DNA of 20,574 nucleotides from JAHWJX01 sp036386655 (GTDB lineage: Bacteria; Pseudomonadota; Alphaproteobacteria; Caulobacterales; Caulobacteraceae), in assembly GCA_036386655.1 (NCBI GenBank), contig DASVVG010000151.1:1-20574 (forward strand), read 5' to 3'. Each line of letters starts with the position of its first letter. The stretch's first letter is position 1. A model generated the notes under the pieces. The model worked only from the letters and a program-made list of their open reading frames with translations, was not told where the DNA came from and made no database searches. The translations under genes were made by a program, and so were the position numbers. Shown piece by piece: positions 6,257-13,932 of the stretch.

Positions 6257-8362
6257 TCACGTGGTGGTGGTGGTCGCCTCTTCGAGCGCCTTGATCACGG
6301 CGCCTTTGGTCAGGAGCTGGGGCAGGATCCGGGGCTGGGCCGCCCCCGGTGCATAGAGCAGGTAGAGCGGCACGCCGGCGCGGCCGTGCTCGGCGAGGGC
6401 GGCGGCGATGACGGGATCGCGGCTGGTCCAGTCGCCCTTCAGGTAGACGACGCCGCTGCGCGCGAAGGCCCGGCTCACGTCTGCGCTCGAGAGCGCCACA
6501 CGCTCGTTCACCTTGCAGGTGACGCACCAGTCGGCGGTGAAATTGACGAACACCGGCCGTTGCTCGGCCCTGAGCGCCGCGAGCCGCTCCGGGGTGTAGG
6601 CCTCCTCAGCGATTGTCGCGGCCTCGGCCCGCCCCCCCGGCGCTCCGAGCGCCGCGATCCCGAGCCAGGCCGCCACCAGCACCGCCGCCGCAGCCGAGGC
6701 GACGCGGAACGGCAGCGGACGCCCGCTACGCTGACTGCGTCCGAACAGCCAGGCGGCGAGCGCGACCAGCCACGCGGCCGCGAACAGCTCCGCCAGGCCG
6801 GCGACACCGGTCTGCCGCGCGAAGATCCACACCAGCCAGGCGGCCGTCGCGTACATCGGGAACGCCAGCAACCGCTGCAGCGTCTCCATCCACGGCCCCG
6901 GCCGCGGCAGGCGGCGCAGGAGCCCCGGCGTGAAGCTGACCAGCACGAACGGCGCGGCCAGCCCGAGCCCGAGCGCGGCGAAGATCGCCAGCGCCGCGGG
7001 CGCCGGCTGCACCAGCGCGTATCCCATGGCGGCCGCCATGAAGGGAGCGGTGCACGGCGCGGCCACCACCACCGCCAGCACGCCGGTGAAGAAGGCCCCG
7101 GCTGCGCCGCTCCGTCCGGCGAGTCCCGCGCCCACCCCCTGCGCCGACGCGCCGATGTGGAACACACCCGAGAGGTTCAGCGCGATCAGCAGCATCAGCA
7201 GGGCGAGCGCGGCGATCACCGGCGGCGACTGCAGCTGGAAGCCCCAGCCAGCAGTCTCGCCCGCCGCGCGGGCGGCGATCAGCGCCGCCGCCAGCGCTAC
7301 GAAGGTGGTCAGCACCCCGGCGATGAAGGCGAGGCCCTGCAGCCGCGCGGTCCGCGGCTCGTGCGCATGCCCCGCCAGCGCCGCCGCCTTCATCGACAGC
7401 ACCGGGAAGACGCACGGCATCAGGTTGAGGATCAGCCCGCCCAGGAACGCGAAGCCGAGCGCCAGAGGCAGCCCGAGCCCCGGTCGGCCGGGCGCCGCCG
7501 GCGGGCCCAGCCCCGCGGCCGCCGCCGGCAGCGGCCCCCGGACGGCCGCGACCTCATAGGCCTCGTCGCCGAGCGACAGCACGCCCTGGACCGGCCCGCT
7601 GAGCGAGGTCCCCTGGGCTGCGTAACCCGGGGCCAGCGTGAGCGTCAGCCCGCCCGGCCCGCGCTCGATCGCCTGCGGCTTCGCGTGATCGATCAGCGCC
7701 CCGTCGTAGGGAAAGAAGTAGGCCCGGCTCACGTCGCCCCCGCGGACCGGCTCGCCCAGCACCGCCAGCTTCAGCCGCCCCTGGGTGATGGCCGCCACAC
7801 CGCTCAGCACGCCGGCTGTCGGCGCCGCCGCCAGCGCCTTTCGCACGGCGCGACCGTGCTGGGGATGGGGCGCCGCCGGAGCCGCGGCGACGGGCAGATC
7901 CAGCGCCAGCGTCGCCTGCTCCGGGATGCAGATCTGCTCGCACACCAGCCAGTCAGCTTTGGCGGTCAGCCGCACCGACTCCCCCGGGCGCGCGCTCGCC
8001 GGGACCTTCAGGGCGACCGGCAGCAGCACCTCGTTGGAGTAACCGTAGTTGACCAGCGGCCCGATGGGCTGCCGCTCGGGCACCGGCCAGATGATCTCGC
8101 CGGCGCTCCAGCCCTCCGGCAGCACCCAGGCGAGGCGCGTCGGCTCCCCCGAATCCCCAGGGTTGCGCCAGTAGGTGTGCCAGCCCGGCTTGATCTTCTG
8201 CCGTAGCGCGACGTGGACGGTGCCGCCCGGCTGAGCGGTCGCGGATCCAGACACCAGTTCGGCCTCGACGTGAGGCGTGCGCACGATCTGCGCCGAAGCC
8301 GCCGCCGCGCCGCCGAGGACGAAAAGGATGGCGGCCACGGCGGCCGTGAGCGCGCTACGCAT
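6257..8362 (-). CDS. dsbD: DsbD-family transmembrane protein-disulfide reductase
   Basis: A 701-aa inner-membrane protein that relays reducing power from cytoplasmic thioredoxin to the periplasm. The N-terminus (1-24) is a signal peptide. The periplasmic alpha domain (about 25-280) has WHTYWRNPGDSGEPT and the redox pair in WLVCEQICIPEQ (C141, C145). The membrane beta domain (about 297-570) has the two core cysteines in LNLMPCVFPVLSMKA (C317) and VVVAAPCTAPFMAAAMGYAL (C437). The C-terminal thioredoxin-like gamma domain has FVNFTADWCVTCKVNE (C613, C616). All six redox cysteines are therefore present. ATG at 8362 was chosen over an in-frame GTG six codons upstream because the signal peptide begins there. 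The protein ends in five Thr codons (ACC repeats). It is followed 11 bp later by the exported thioredoxin-like gene, its likely client. Confidence 0.94.
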   Translation of the reverse strand: MRSALTAAVAAILFVLGGAAAASAQIVRTPHVEAELVSGSATAQPGGTVHVALRQKIKPGWHTYWRNPGDSGEPTRLAWVLPEGWSAGEIIWPVPERQPIGPLVNYGYSNEVLLPVALKVPASARPGESVRLTAKADWLVCEQICIPEQATLALDLPVAAAPAAPHPQHGRAVRKALAAAPTAGVLSGVAAITQGRLKLAVLGEPVRGGDVSRAYFFPYDGALIDHAKPQAIERGPGGLTLTLAPGYAAQGTSLSGPVQGVLSLGDEAYEVAAVRGPLPAAAAGLGPPAAPGRPGLGLPLALGFAFLGGLILNLMPCVFPVLSMKAAALAGHAHEPRTARLQGLAFIAGVLTTFVALAAALIAARAAGETAGWGFQLQSPPVIAALALLMLLIALNLSGVFHIGASAQGVGAGLAGRSGAAGAFFTGVLAVVVAAPCTAPFMAAAMGYALVQPAPAALAIFAALGLGLAAPFVLVSFTPGLLRRLPRPGPWMETLQRLLAFPMYATAAWLVWIFARQTGVAGLAELFAAAWLVALAAWLFGRSQRSGRPLPFRVASAAAAVLVAAWLGIAALGAPGGRAEAATIAEEAYTPERLAALRAEQRPVFVNFTADWCVTCKVNERVALSSADVSRAFARSGVVYLKGDWTSRDPVIAAALAEHGRAGVPLYLLYAPGAAQPRILPQLLTKGAVIKALEEATTTTT

Positions 8363-8419
8363 GGAGTCGCAGGCTAGCACGGGCGAGTTCCGCCCATCGC
8401 GGCGCTCACGACTGGAACG

Positions 8420-8590
8420 GCTTCTGACATGACCTGCACCCTAACCACCGGCTGTTCCTGATCCTGCCCGCTGTTCAGATCGCCGCTATTGGGCCGGATT
8501 TGGGCGCCGGGGAACAGGAGGGCGAGCCGACTTTTTCCCGATGGCGAGCCGATGATCGCGCTGTTCTCGCCCGCTGGCCCTCGGCGCAAC
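8420..8590. pseudogene. Relic of a second TonB-receptor/winged-helix-regulator divergent promoter, with both gene starts
   Basis: This stretch is a diverged copy of the region around 10527-10676. The two align without gaps over 40 bases around ATG 8552 / ATG 10638 with 33 matches. Similarity continues upstream through GCTGTTCAGA, ATTGGG and GATT(T)GGGC. On the plus strand the relic keeps ATG 8552 and the first codons (M-x-x-LFSP), matching the regulator start MNELFSP, then diverges. On the minus strand it keeps an ATG at 8430 followed by MS..., spaced 121 bp from the other start (105 bp in the intact copy). That frame stops after 18 codons, at 8374-8376. Neither gene survives. The relic lies between dsbD and the receptor 3' end and explains this otherwise empty 250-bp gap. 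Confidence 0.7.
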
Positions 8591-8612
8591 GCCCCGAACC
8601 AGTGCGTCCCAC

Positions 8613-10532
8613 TCAGGTTGAGCCCGAGCGGAAGGTCACCGTCGCCTGCCACCTGCGCGGGATCGTCGGCGACAGGAACCCCGACGACGTGCCCGTCCAA
8701 CCGCGGCGATCGAAAACGTTGAGCACCTGCAGGCGCAGCATCGCGTCCGTCGGCCCTGCGCGAAAACGATAGCGGCTCCCGACGTTGAGGAAGGTATGGG
8801 CCGGGGTGGTGAAGGTGTTCCCCGTGTTCGCCTGCCGCTCGCCGCTATGGTTCACGACCACGTCCACTGACCACTTGGGAGCGAACGACAGTCGGTGGTC
8901 GATGCTCGCCACCGCGCTGAAGCCCGGGACCCCGGGAGCGCGCTCGCCCACCGTGCCCGCCTCCACCAACGGCCCCGACACCCTGGGCTCCATCACCACC
9001 GCGCCCAGCACCACGGAGGTGCCGTCGCGTACCTGGCCCGCGAGCGAAGCCTCGATCCCGCGGTGCCTCACCTCCCCGACCAATCCGTACGAGCCGTCGG
9101 CGCGGAAGCCGGGCGTGGGCTTCGACACGTCGAACGCCGCGCTGACGAAGGACAGACGTTCGGTCAGCGCGTGGGTCACGCCGAACTCCATCTGCTCCGC
9201 CTCCACCGGCGGCAGGATCTCGTTGCGGTTGGTGGCGCTCTGCGGCGCTGTCCCGGTCTCCTCCAGCCCGGTCAGCCAGCTCGCGAACAGCGCCGTCCGC
9301 GGGGACAGGCTCCAGACGGCGGAAGCGTTGTAGAGCCACAGCTCCTCGGCGCGTGCGGTCTCCTCGCCGCCGATCGGCGTCACCCGCTTCTCGTAGCGCG
9401 TGCGGTGGGCGCCGAGCCTCAGCTCCAGCGTCTCGCCGACGTTGATCCCCCAGCCCGCGCTGGCGGTGAGCTGATCGACCTCGTCGTGCACGCGCCGGCC
9501 GTCGTCGCTCAGCACCGGCTCACCGCCGTAGCTCGGCGTCTCGGTGATGTTCACCGTGCCGAGGGCGTAGGCCTTGCCAGCGACCGTCTGCGCGCGACTT
9601 CCGCGCGCCCGCAGCGACAGGCTCAGCCGGTGATCGACGCGCTCCCCGTCGAACACCCGCGCCGCTCGCCCTTCGAACGAGTCCGACACGAAGTTCCGCT
9701 CCGGCGTTACGAACTGCGTCGCCTGGGCCGTACCGTCGGCGCTGGTGGAGAGCAGGGTGAAGTCGGTCCGCTCGGGGCTCCAGTCGGCCCGGAAGGCCGA
9801 GGCCTCGAACGACCAGGCGCCGACCGCGGATTCCGCCAGGGCGCCGTAGGTCAGCTCCGGGCTGACGAACTTCGCCCATGCCGGCGCGTAGGACTGCACC
9901 GGCTTGATCGCCGGCGGCAGCGCGCCGTCGGCCGCCATGACGCCGTAGTCGCCGTCGTACGCGCGGTCGGTGTAGCTCACGAACCCCCGCACCTGCAGCT
10001 TGTCGGAGGGGCGCCAGCGCCCGACCGCGCCGTACTCGTAGATCGAGCCCCGGTTGCCCAGGGCGTAGGTCATGTCGTCCCGGCCGATGAAGTTGGTGGC
10101 GAGGCCGAACTCGCCGTCCTCGCTGACCAGCACCCCGCCCACATCCAAGAAACGCGTCTCGTACTCGCGGAGGCCCGTGCTCACGTGCCAGCGCGTCTTG
10201 CCGTTGGTGTCGCGCAGCCGGTAGTTCACCACCCCCGACGGCGAGGGGAAATCCAGCCGCGCCGCGTTGGCCCCGACCCGCACGCCCACCCCGTCCAGCG
10301 CCGCGTCGGAGATCGACTGCTGGCGCACGAAATAGTGGCCGTCGATCCGGTAGGCGGCGGAGTTCTGCAGGTTGAAGCCGCGGACGTTGCCCTCGTTGTA
10401 GAGGCCCACGGCCTCCACCCCCACCCGCTCGCCGAAGGCATCGCGGGCGGTGCGGGTGGCGCTCTCCTGGGCGACGGCCGCGACGGCGGCCGCGCTCCAG
10501 GCTGCGGTGGCGAGTAAGATGGTTTTGGACAT
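8613..10532 (-). CDS. TonB-dependent outer-membrane receptor, short type
   Basis: A 639-aa outer-membrane receptor, probably for an iron complex or another scarce nutrient; the ligand is unknown. The signal peptide is about 1-21 (MSKTILLATAAWSAAAVAAVAQ). The plug is small: EAVGLYNEGNVRGF (40-53), AYRIDGHYFVRQQ (60-72) and VRVGANAARLDFPSPSGVV (84-102). The rest is a beta-barrel rich in alternating aromatic strands, ending VLNVFDRRGW...PRRWQATVTFRSGST. No clear TonB box is seen. The usual terminal aromatic residue is replaced by the extra tail RSGST, which lies at the edge of the relic promoter. ATG at 10532 was preferred to GTG 10544 because the signal peptide starts there. The gene is divergent from the regulator at 10638, which probably controls it. 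Confidence 0.88.
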   Translation of the reverse strand: MSKTILLATAAWSAAAVAAVAQESATRTARDAFGERVGVEAVGLYNEGNVRGFNLQNSAAYRIDGHYFVRQQSISDAALDGVGVRVGANAARLDFPSPSGVVNYRLRDTNGKTRWHVSTGLREYETRFLDVGGVLVSEDGEFGLATNFIGRDDMTYALGNRGSIYEYGAVGRWRPSDKLQVRGFVSYTDRAYDGDYGVMAADGALPPAIKPVQSYAPAWAKFVSPELTYGALAESAVGAWSFEASAFRADWSPERTDFTLLSTSADGTAQATQFVTPERNFVSDSFEGRAARVFDGERVDHRLSLSLRARGSRAQTVAGKAYALGTVNITETPSYGGEPVLSDDGRRVHDEVDQLTASAGWGINVGETLELRLGAHRTRYEKRVTPIGGEETARAEELWLYNASAVWSLSPRTALFASWLTGLEETGTAPQSATNRNEILPPVEAEQMEFGVTHALTERLSFVSAAFDVSKPTPGFRADGSYGLVGEVRHRGIEASLAGQVRDGTSVVLGAVVMEPRVSGPLVEAGTVGERAPGVPGFSAVASIDHRLSFAPKWSVDVVVNHSGERQANTGNTFTTPAHTFLNVGSRYRFRAGPTDAMLRLQVLNVFDRRGWTGTSSGFLSPTIPRRWQATVTFRSGST

Positions 10533-10637
10533 GAGGACGCACACTTTCCCGGCGGGCTGTTCAGACGAGTGCGATTGGGGGAGATTGGGCCGCCGGCGGA
10601 CAGGGCGGGGGCGCGATCTTTTGCCGATGGTGAGCCG
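10533..10637. promoter_or_regulatory. Shared divergent promoter region of TonB receptor and its regulator
   Basis: This 105-bp gap between divergent starts is conserved in the relic at 8431-8551, which argues that its bases matter. Blocks kept in both are GCTGTTCAGA, the GATTGGG pair, GCCGG-x-GxACAGG, TTTTxCCGATGG and GAGCCGATG just before the regulator start. A GGTGAG/GGCGAG close to the ATG may serve as ribosome binding site. No consensus -10/-35 pair was identified with confidence on either strand. Confidence 0.6.
10573..10590 (+). promoter_or_regulatory. Candidate operator: GATTGGG direct repeat, 10-bp period
   Basis: GATTGGG occurs at 10573-10579 and again at 10583-10589, one helical turn apart. 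The relic has TATTGGG (8487-8493) and GATTTGGG (8497-8504) at the matching place. Tandem direct repeats spaced about 10-11 bp are the usual target form for OmpR/PhoB-type winged helices, the domain carried by the adjacent regulator. Assignment as its binding site is inference. Confidence 0.4.
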
Positions 10638-12764
10638 ATGAACGAGCTGTTCTCACCCCTGCGGAGGCGCGTGGACCTGGCGCTCGCGGGCCCGTTTTCT
10701 CTGGGTTCGCTGCGCGTCCACCCGATCGCCCTCGAGGTTCACGGCCCTGAAGGGGTCCAGACGCTCGAGCCGCGCGTCATGCAGGTGCTCGTGGCGCTGC
10801 ACCAGGCCCGGGGAGAGCCGGTCAGCCGCGACGACCTGTGCGAGCTCTGCTGGGAGGGCCGAATCGTCGGCGAGGACGCCCTGAACCGCTGCATCGGGCG
10901 TCTGCGCAAGGCCTTGGCCGCCGAACCGCGGGCCGCCATCGATACCATCCCGAAGATCGGCTACCGGCTGCGCGTCCCCCCGATGGAGCGTATGGCCGCC
11001 GAGCGCCCGCCCGCGGACGAGTCTCGCCCGGCGCCGGCGGCGAGCCGCCGGCCCCCCCGCGTGGCGCTGCTGCTCGCCGCAGGCCTCGGCGCCGTCGCCG
11101 TTCTGGGCGTCGGCGCGGCCGCGTGGAACCGCCTCCGAGCCCCCGCCGCCTGGTCCGCCGAAGGCGTGCGGCCGCTCACGGCCGAACCTGGCGTCGAAAC
11201 CCATCCGGCGCTTTCGCCGGACGGGCGCTTCCTCGCCTACGCCGCCGGTCCCAGTTCCGACGGCCCGCGCGACCTCTTCCTGAAGAACGTGAGCGAGGGC
11301 GCGCCGCTGCGCCTCACCAGCGAGGTCGCCGACGAGTCAGCGCCGGCCTGGTCGCCGGCGGGCGACCGCATCGCCTTCGTGCGTCAGACGGGCGGGGAGC
11401 CCTGCCGCATCGTGGTGCTGCCCGTCCCGCGCGGCGCCGAGCGCACGGTCGGCCGCTGCAGTATGATGCCCTCCACGGGGCTGGCCTGGCTCGACGAGCG
11501 GACCATCCTCCTCTCCGACCGCTCCCGCCCGGACGAGGTGGCGCGCATCCGTGCCCTGGACACGGAGACGGGAGCGCTCCGCAACGTCACCCGGCCGGGC
11601 GCCGAGACCCTGGGGGACAGCGACCCCCTGGCCTCGCCCGACGGCCGGAGCGTGGTGTTCCGCCGCTCGGCGTCCAATGGCGTCGACTACGTCTACCTGG
11701 CCGATGCGCGCACCGGCGCGGAGCGGCCGCTGACCCGCGACGGCTGGAAGGCGCTCGGCTACGCCTGGGCCGCGGACGGCCGCACCCTGTTCTACGCCAG
11801 CAACCGCGGCGGCGACTGGGGCCTGTGGACGATCGACACCCGCCGGACCTCGGAGCCGAAGCGGGTGAGCCTCGGCCTCATGTCTCTCGGCCGTATGTCG
11901 TCCGACCGCTCGGGCAAGCTGGCGGTGGAGACGTCAGACCGCCGCAGGAACCTGTTCGCCGTGGGCGGCGCCGGCGCGCCCGTCGCCCTCACCGCCTCTA
12001 CCGGCCGGGAGTGGGACCCGGACGTCGCGCAGCACGGCGGCCTCGTCTTCGTATCGGACCAGGGCGGGGCGCCGGAGGTGTGGGTGCGGCCCGACGGCGG
12101 CGAGCCGGCACGCCTCACGCGGCTGGGCGCCAGCTACGTGCACTCAACCCGCTGGTCCCCCGACGGCCGGCGCATCGCCTTCATCGCGGCGCGCGGCCGC
12201 GGCACGGATCTGTGGCTGATGAACGCCGACGGCTCCGGCCTCGCCCGCGTCACCCAAGACGGAGCCTCCAAGGTGGACCCGGTGTGGGACGCCGACGGGC
12301 GCGCGCTGGTGTACGTGGAGCGGCGCGGGCAGGTCCGGCGGCTCCTGCGCGTCAGCGCTTCGGGCGGCGAGCCGGTCGCGGTGCCCGGCGGCGCCGGGTT
12401 CCGCGCGCTCCGGCCGGGCTGGGACGGCGCCTTCTACGGGGAGAGGCTGGCTGACGACCGGCTGTGGCGGCTGCCGCGAGCGGGCGGGGTCGCCACCCCG
12501 GTCTCCCCCACCCTCCGGGTCGGCGAGGACTCGGACTGGACCACGGGGCGGCTCGGCATCTACCAGGTGCGCGGACGCGCTACGCCCGCGCCAACGCTGT
12601 GGCTTCGGACGTGGTCTGGCGCGGAGCGCAAGCTCGCGGACCTGCCGAGCGTCGCCGCCATCGCTTCCCCGGCGGTGGACCCCCGCACCGGCGCCTTCAT
12701 CTTCCCGCGCAAGCTCCGCGAGGAATACGACATCGCCCTGCTGGACGTGCGCTCGCGCAGCTAG
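10638..12764 (+). CDS. Membrane-anchored winged-helix regulator with PD40/TolB-like beta-propeller
   Basis: A 708-aa one-component regulator of CadC/ToxR layout. Residues about 20-113 are an OmpR/PhoB-type winged helix (LEPRVMQVLVALHQARGEPV, DDLCELCWEG, LNRCIGRLRKAL, IDTIPKIGYRLRVPP). A Pro/Ala-rich linker leads to one membrane helix at about 141-163. The remaining 540 residues form a beta-propeller with repeated PD40 motifs such as HPALSPDGRFLAYAA, APAWSPAGDRIAFVR, DPLASPDGRSVVFRR and STRWSPDGRRIAFIA. The propeller should lie in the periplasm and could sense a ligand or partner protein, with DNA binding on the inside. ATG at 10638 was chosen over a GTG at 10569 because the relic copy preserves this ATG and the LFSP codons. 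The divergent TonB receptor is the likely target. The layout is clear; the signal is unknown. Confidence 0.9.
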   Translation: MNELFSPLRRRVDLALAGPFSLGSLRVHPIALEVHGPEGVQTLEPRVMQVLVALHQARGEPVSRDDLCELCWEGRIVGEDALNRCIGRLRKALAAEPRAAIDTIPKIGYRLRVPPMERMAAERPPADESRPAPAASRRPPRVALLLAAGLGAVAVLGVGAAAWNRLRAPAAWSAEGVRPLTAEPGVETHPALSPDGRFLAYAAGPSSDGPRDLFLKNVSEGAPLRLTSEVADESAPAWSPAGDRIAFVRQTGGEPCRIVVLPVPRGAERTVGRCSMMPSTGLAWLDERTILLSDRSRPDEVARIRALDTETGALRNVTRPGAETLGDSDPLASPDGRSVVFRRSASNGVDYVYLADARTGAERPLTRDGWKALGYAWAADGRTLFYASNRGGDWGLWTIDTRRTSEPKRVSLGLMSLGRMSSDRSGKLAVETSDRRRNLFAVGGAGAPVALTASTGREWDPDVAQHGGLVFVSDQGGAPEVWVRPDGGEPARLTRLGASYVHSTRWSPDGRRIAFIAARGRGTDLWLMNADGSGLARVTQDGASKVDPVWDADGRALVYVERRGQVRRLLRVSASGGEPVAVPGGAGFRALRPGWDGAFYGERLADDRLWRLPRAGGVATPVSPTLRVGEDSDWTTGRLGIYQVRGRATPAPTLWLRTWSGAERKLADLPSVAAIASPAVDPRTGAFIFPRKLREEYDIALLDVRSRS

Positions 12765-12812
12765 CCCGAAGTGCGGCGCTGAGCCACCTCGGTGCTCGCG
12801 CGTTAGGGCGGG

Positions 12813-13865
12813 ATGGATTCGCTGAACGACCTCACGGACCTGCGGCTGCTCTCGCTCGGCGGGTCGGCGGTCACGCTCGGCGGGCTGCTGACAGCTCTGG
12901 TGATCCTCGTGCTGGCCTGGGTGCTGGCGCGGGTGGTCGGCGCGGGGCTGGAGCGGCTGCGCGGGCGGGCGCGGGTCGGGCGGTCGTCGATCTACATCGT
13001 CCAGCGGCTGGTGACCTACGCGATCGTGCTGGCGGGTGTGCTGGTCGCGCTCACGAACCTCGGCATCAACCTGACCTCGCTGGCGGTGTTCGCGGGCGCG
13101 CTGGGCGTGGGGTTGGGCCTCGGTCTGCAGGGGATCGTGCGCGAGTTCGTCTCGGGGCTGGTGGTGATCTTCGAGCGGCACGCCAACGTCGGCGACTTCA
13201 TCGAACTCGAGAACGGCACGCGGGGGCTGATCGTGGAGGTCGGGCCGCGCGCGACGCGCATCAAGACCAACGACAACGTCGACATCATCATCCCCAACTC
13301 GAAGCTGATCGAGAACCAGGTCACCAACTGGACCCTCAAGGGCGACACGCGGCGGATCCACGTGCCGTTCTCGGCGGCGTACGGGGCGGACAAGAACCAG
13401 GTGCGCGAGGTGGTCCTGGAGGCGGCGCGGGCGGTGCCGTTCACGCTGGCGGACACCGAGACGCGGCGGACGCAGGTGTGGCTGACGGGGTTCGGGGACA
13501 GCGCGCTGAACTTCGAGCTCGTCGTGTGGCCCACGATCGACGCGGTGAAGCGCCCCGCGGCCATGCAGGCGGCGTACGCCTGGGCGATCGAGGACGCGCT
13601 GACCCGCGCGGGCATCGAGATCCCCTTCCCGCAGATGGACATTCGCCTGCGCAGCCTGTTCGGGCGCGAGGAAGAGAAGGCGCTCGACGCGCTGCGGCTG
13701 GAGCGCGCCCCGGAGACGGAGCCGCCGGAGGAGATCCCGCCCGCCAACAACGACGCCGCGGACGACCTCATGGCCAACGCCAAGGCGGCGGAGCAGGCCA
13801 AGTCGCGCGTCGCCAAGGACGACCACGAGGGACGGGCCGAGGCGGAAATCGCCCCGCCCGGCTGA
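12813..13865 (+). CDS. Small-conductance mechanosensitive channel, MscS family
   Basis: A 350-aa inner-membrane channel that opens under membrane tension to release solutes on osmotic downshock. Three membrane helices are visible: about 21-43, 65-86 and the pore helix at about 88-118. The pore helix has the Ala/Gly-packed pattern AVFAGALGVGLGLGLQGIVREFVSG. The beta domain follows (ERHANVGDFIEL, IIIPNSKLIENQVTNWT). The C-terminal alpha/beta vestibule ends near IPFPQMDIRLR. The last 50 residues are a charged, Ala/Glu-rich tail unusual for short MscS proteins, probably disordered. ATG at 12813 follows an AGGGCGGG ribosome site. The gene starts 48 bp after the regulator and may be read from it, but no functional tie is evident. 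Confidence 0.94.
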   Translation: MDSLNDLTDLRLLSLGGSAVTLGGLLTALVILVLAWVLARVVGAGLERLRGRARVGRSSIYIVQRLVTYAIVLAGVLVALTNLGINLTSLAVFAGALGVGLGLGLQGIVREFVSGLVVIFERHANVGDFIELENGTRGLIVEVGPRATRIKTNDNVDIIIPNSKLIENQVTNWTLKGDTRRIHVPFSAAYGADKNQVREVVLEAARAVPFTLADTETRRTQVWLTGFGDSALNFELVVWPTIDAVKRPAAMQAAYAWAIEDALTRAGIEIPFPQMDIRLRSLFGREEEKALDALRLERAPETEPPEEIPPANNDAADDLMANAKAAEQAKSRVAKDDHEGRAEAEIAPPG

Positions 13866-13872
13866 TCCCGCC

Positions 13873-13925
13873 TGGCCGATCTGGCCGATCGGGAGAAAAA
13901 GTTGGCCGATCGGCCAGATCGGCCA
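13873..13925. terminator. Perfect 20-bp-stem hairpin between converging genes
   Basis: Bases 13873-13892 are the exact reverse complement of 13906-13925, with a 13-nt loop GAGAAAAAGTTGG. Each arm is built from tandem GGCCGATC/GATCGGCC units. The hairpin begins 7 bp after the mscS stop and ends 7 bp before the stop of the holin-like gene on the other strand. It therefore fits a shared bidirectional terminator or 3'-end stabiliser. No T-run flanks it on either side, so termination may depend on the stem alone or on Rho. Confidence 0.75.
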
Positions 13926-13932
13926 ACTCCCG

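Noticed and set aside
6245..6300. His4 stretch in the frame extending the thioredoxin-like protein upstream
   Set aside because: It is the dsbD ACC repeat read in another frame; a strong Shine-Dalgarno and signal peptide fix the real start at 6245.
6386..8206. 606-aa open frame on the plus strand opposite dsbD
   Set aside because: Arg/Gln/Pro/Gly-rich composition typical of antisense frames in GC-rich DNA; no family resemblance, and the minus strand encodes a complete DsbD.
8374..8700. 108-aa minus-strand frame over the dsbD upstream gap
   Set aside because: Crosses the relic promoter and the receptor 3' end; only the ATG at 8430 has meaning, as the remnant receptor start.
8895..10517. 540-aa plus-strand open frame opposite the TonB receptor
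   Set aside because: Low-complexity Arg/His/Ala sequence with no domain; the receptor on the other strand has clear plug and barrel motifs.
10569..10637. Upstream GTG as start of the winged-helix regulator
   Set aside because: The extra 23 residues have no domain character, the region is conserved as non-coding promoter in the relic, and the relic lacks this GTG but keeps the ATG.
12144..13826. 560-aa minus-strand open frame across the regulator and mscS
   Set aside because: Spans two well-supported plus-strand genes and the gap between them; composition is that of a shadow frame.
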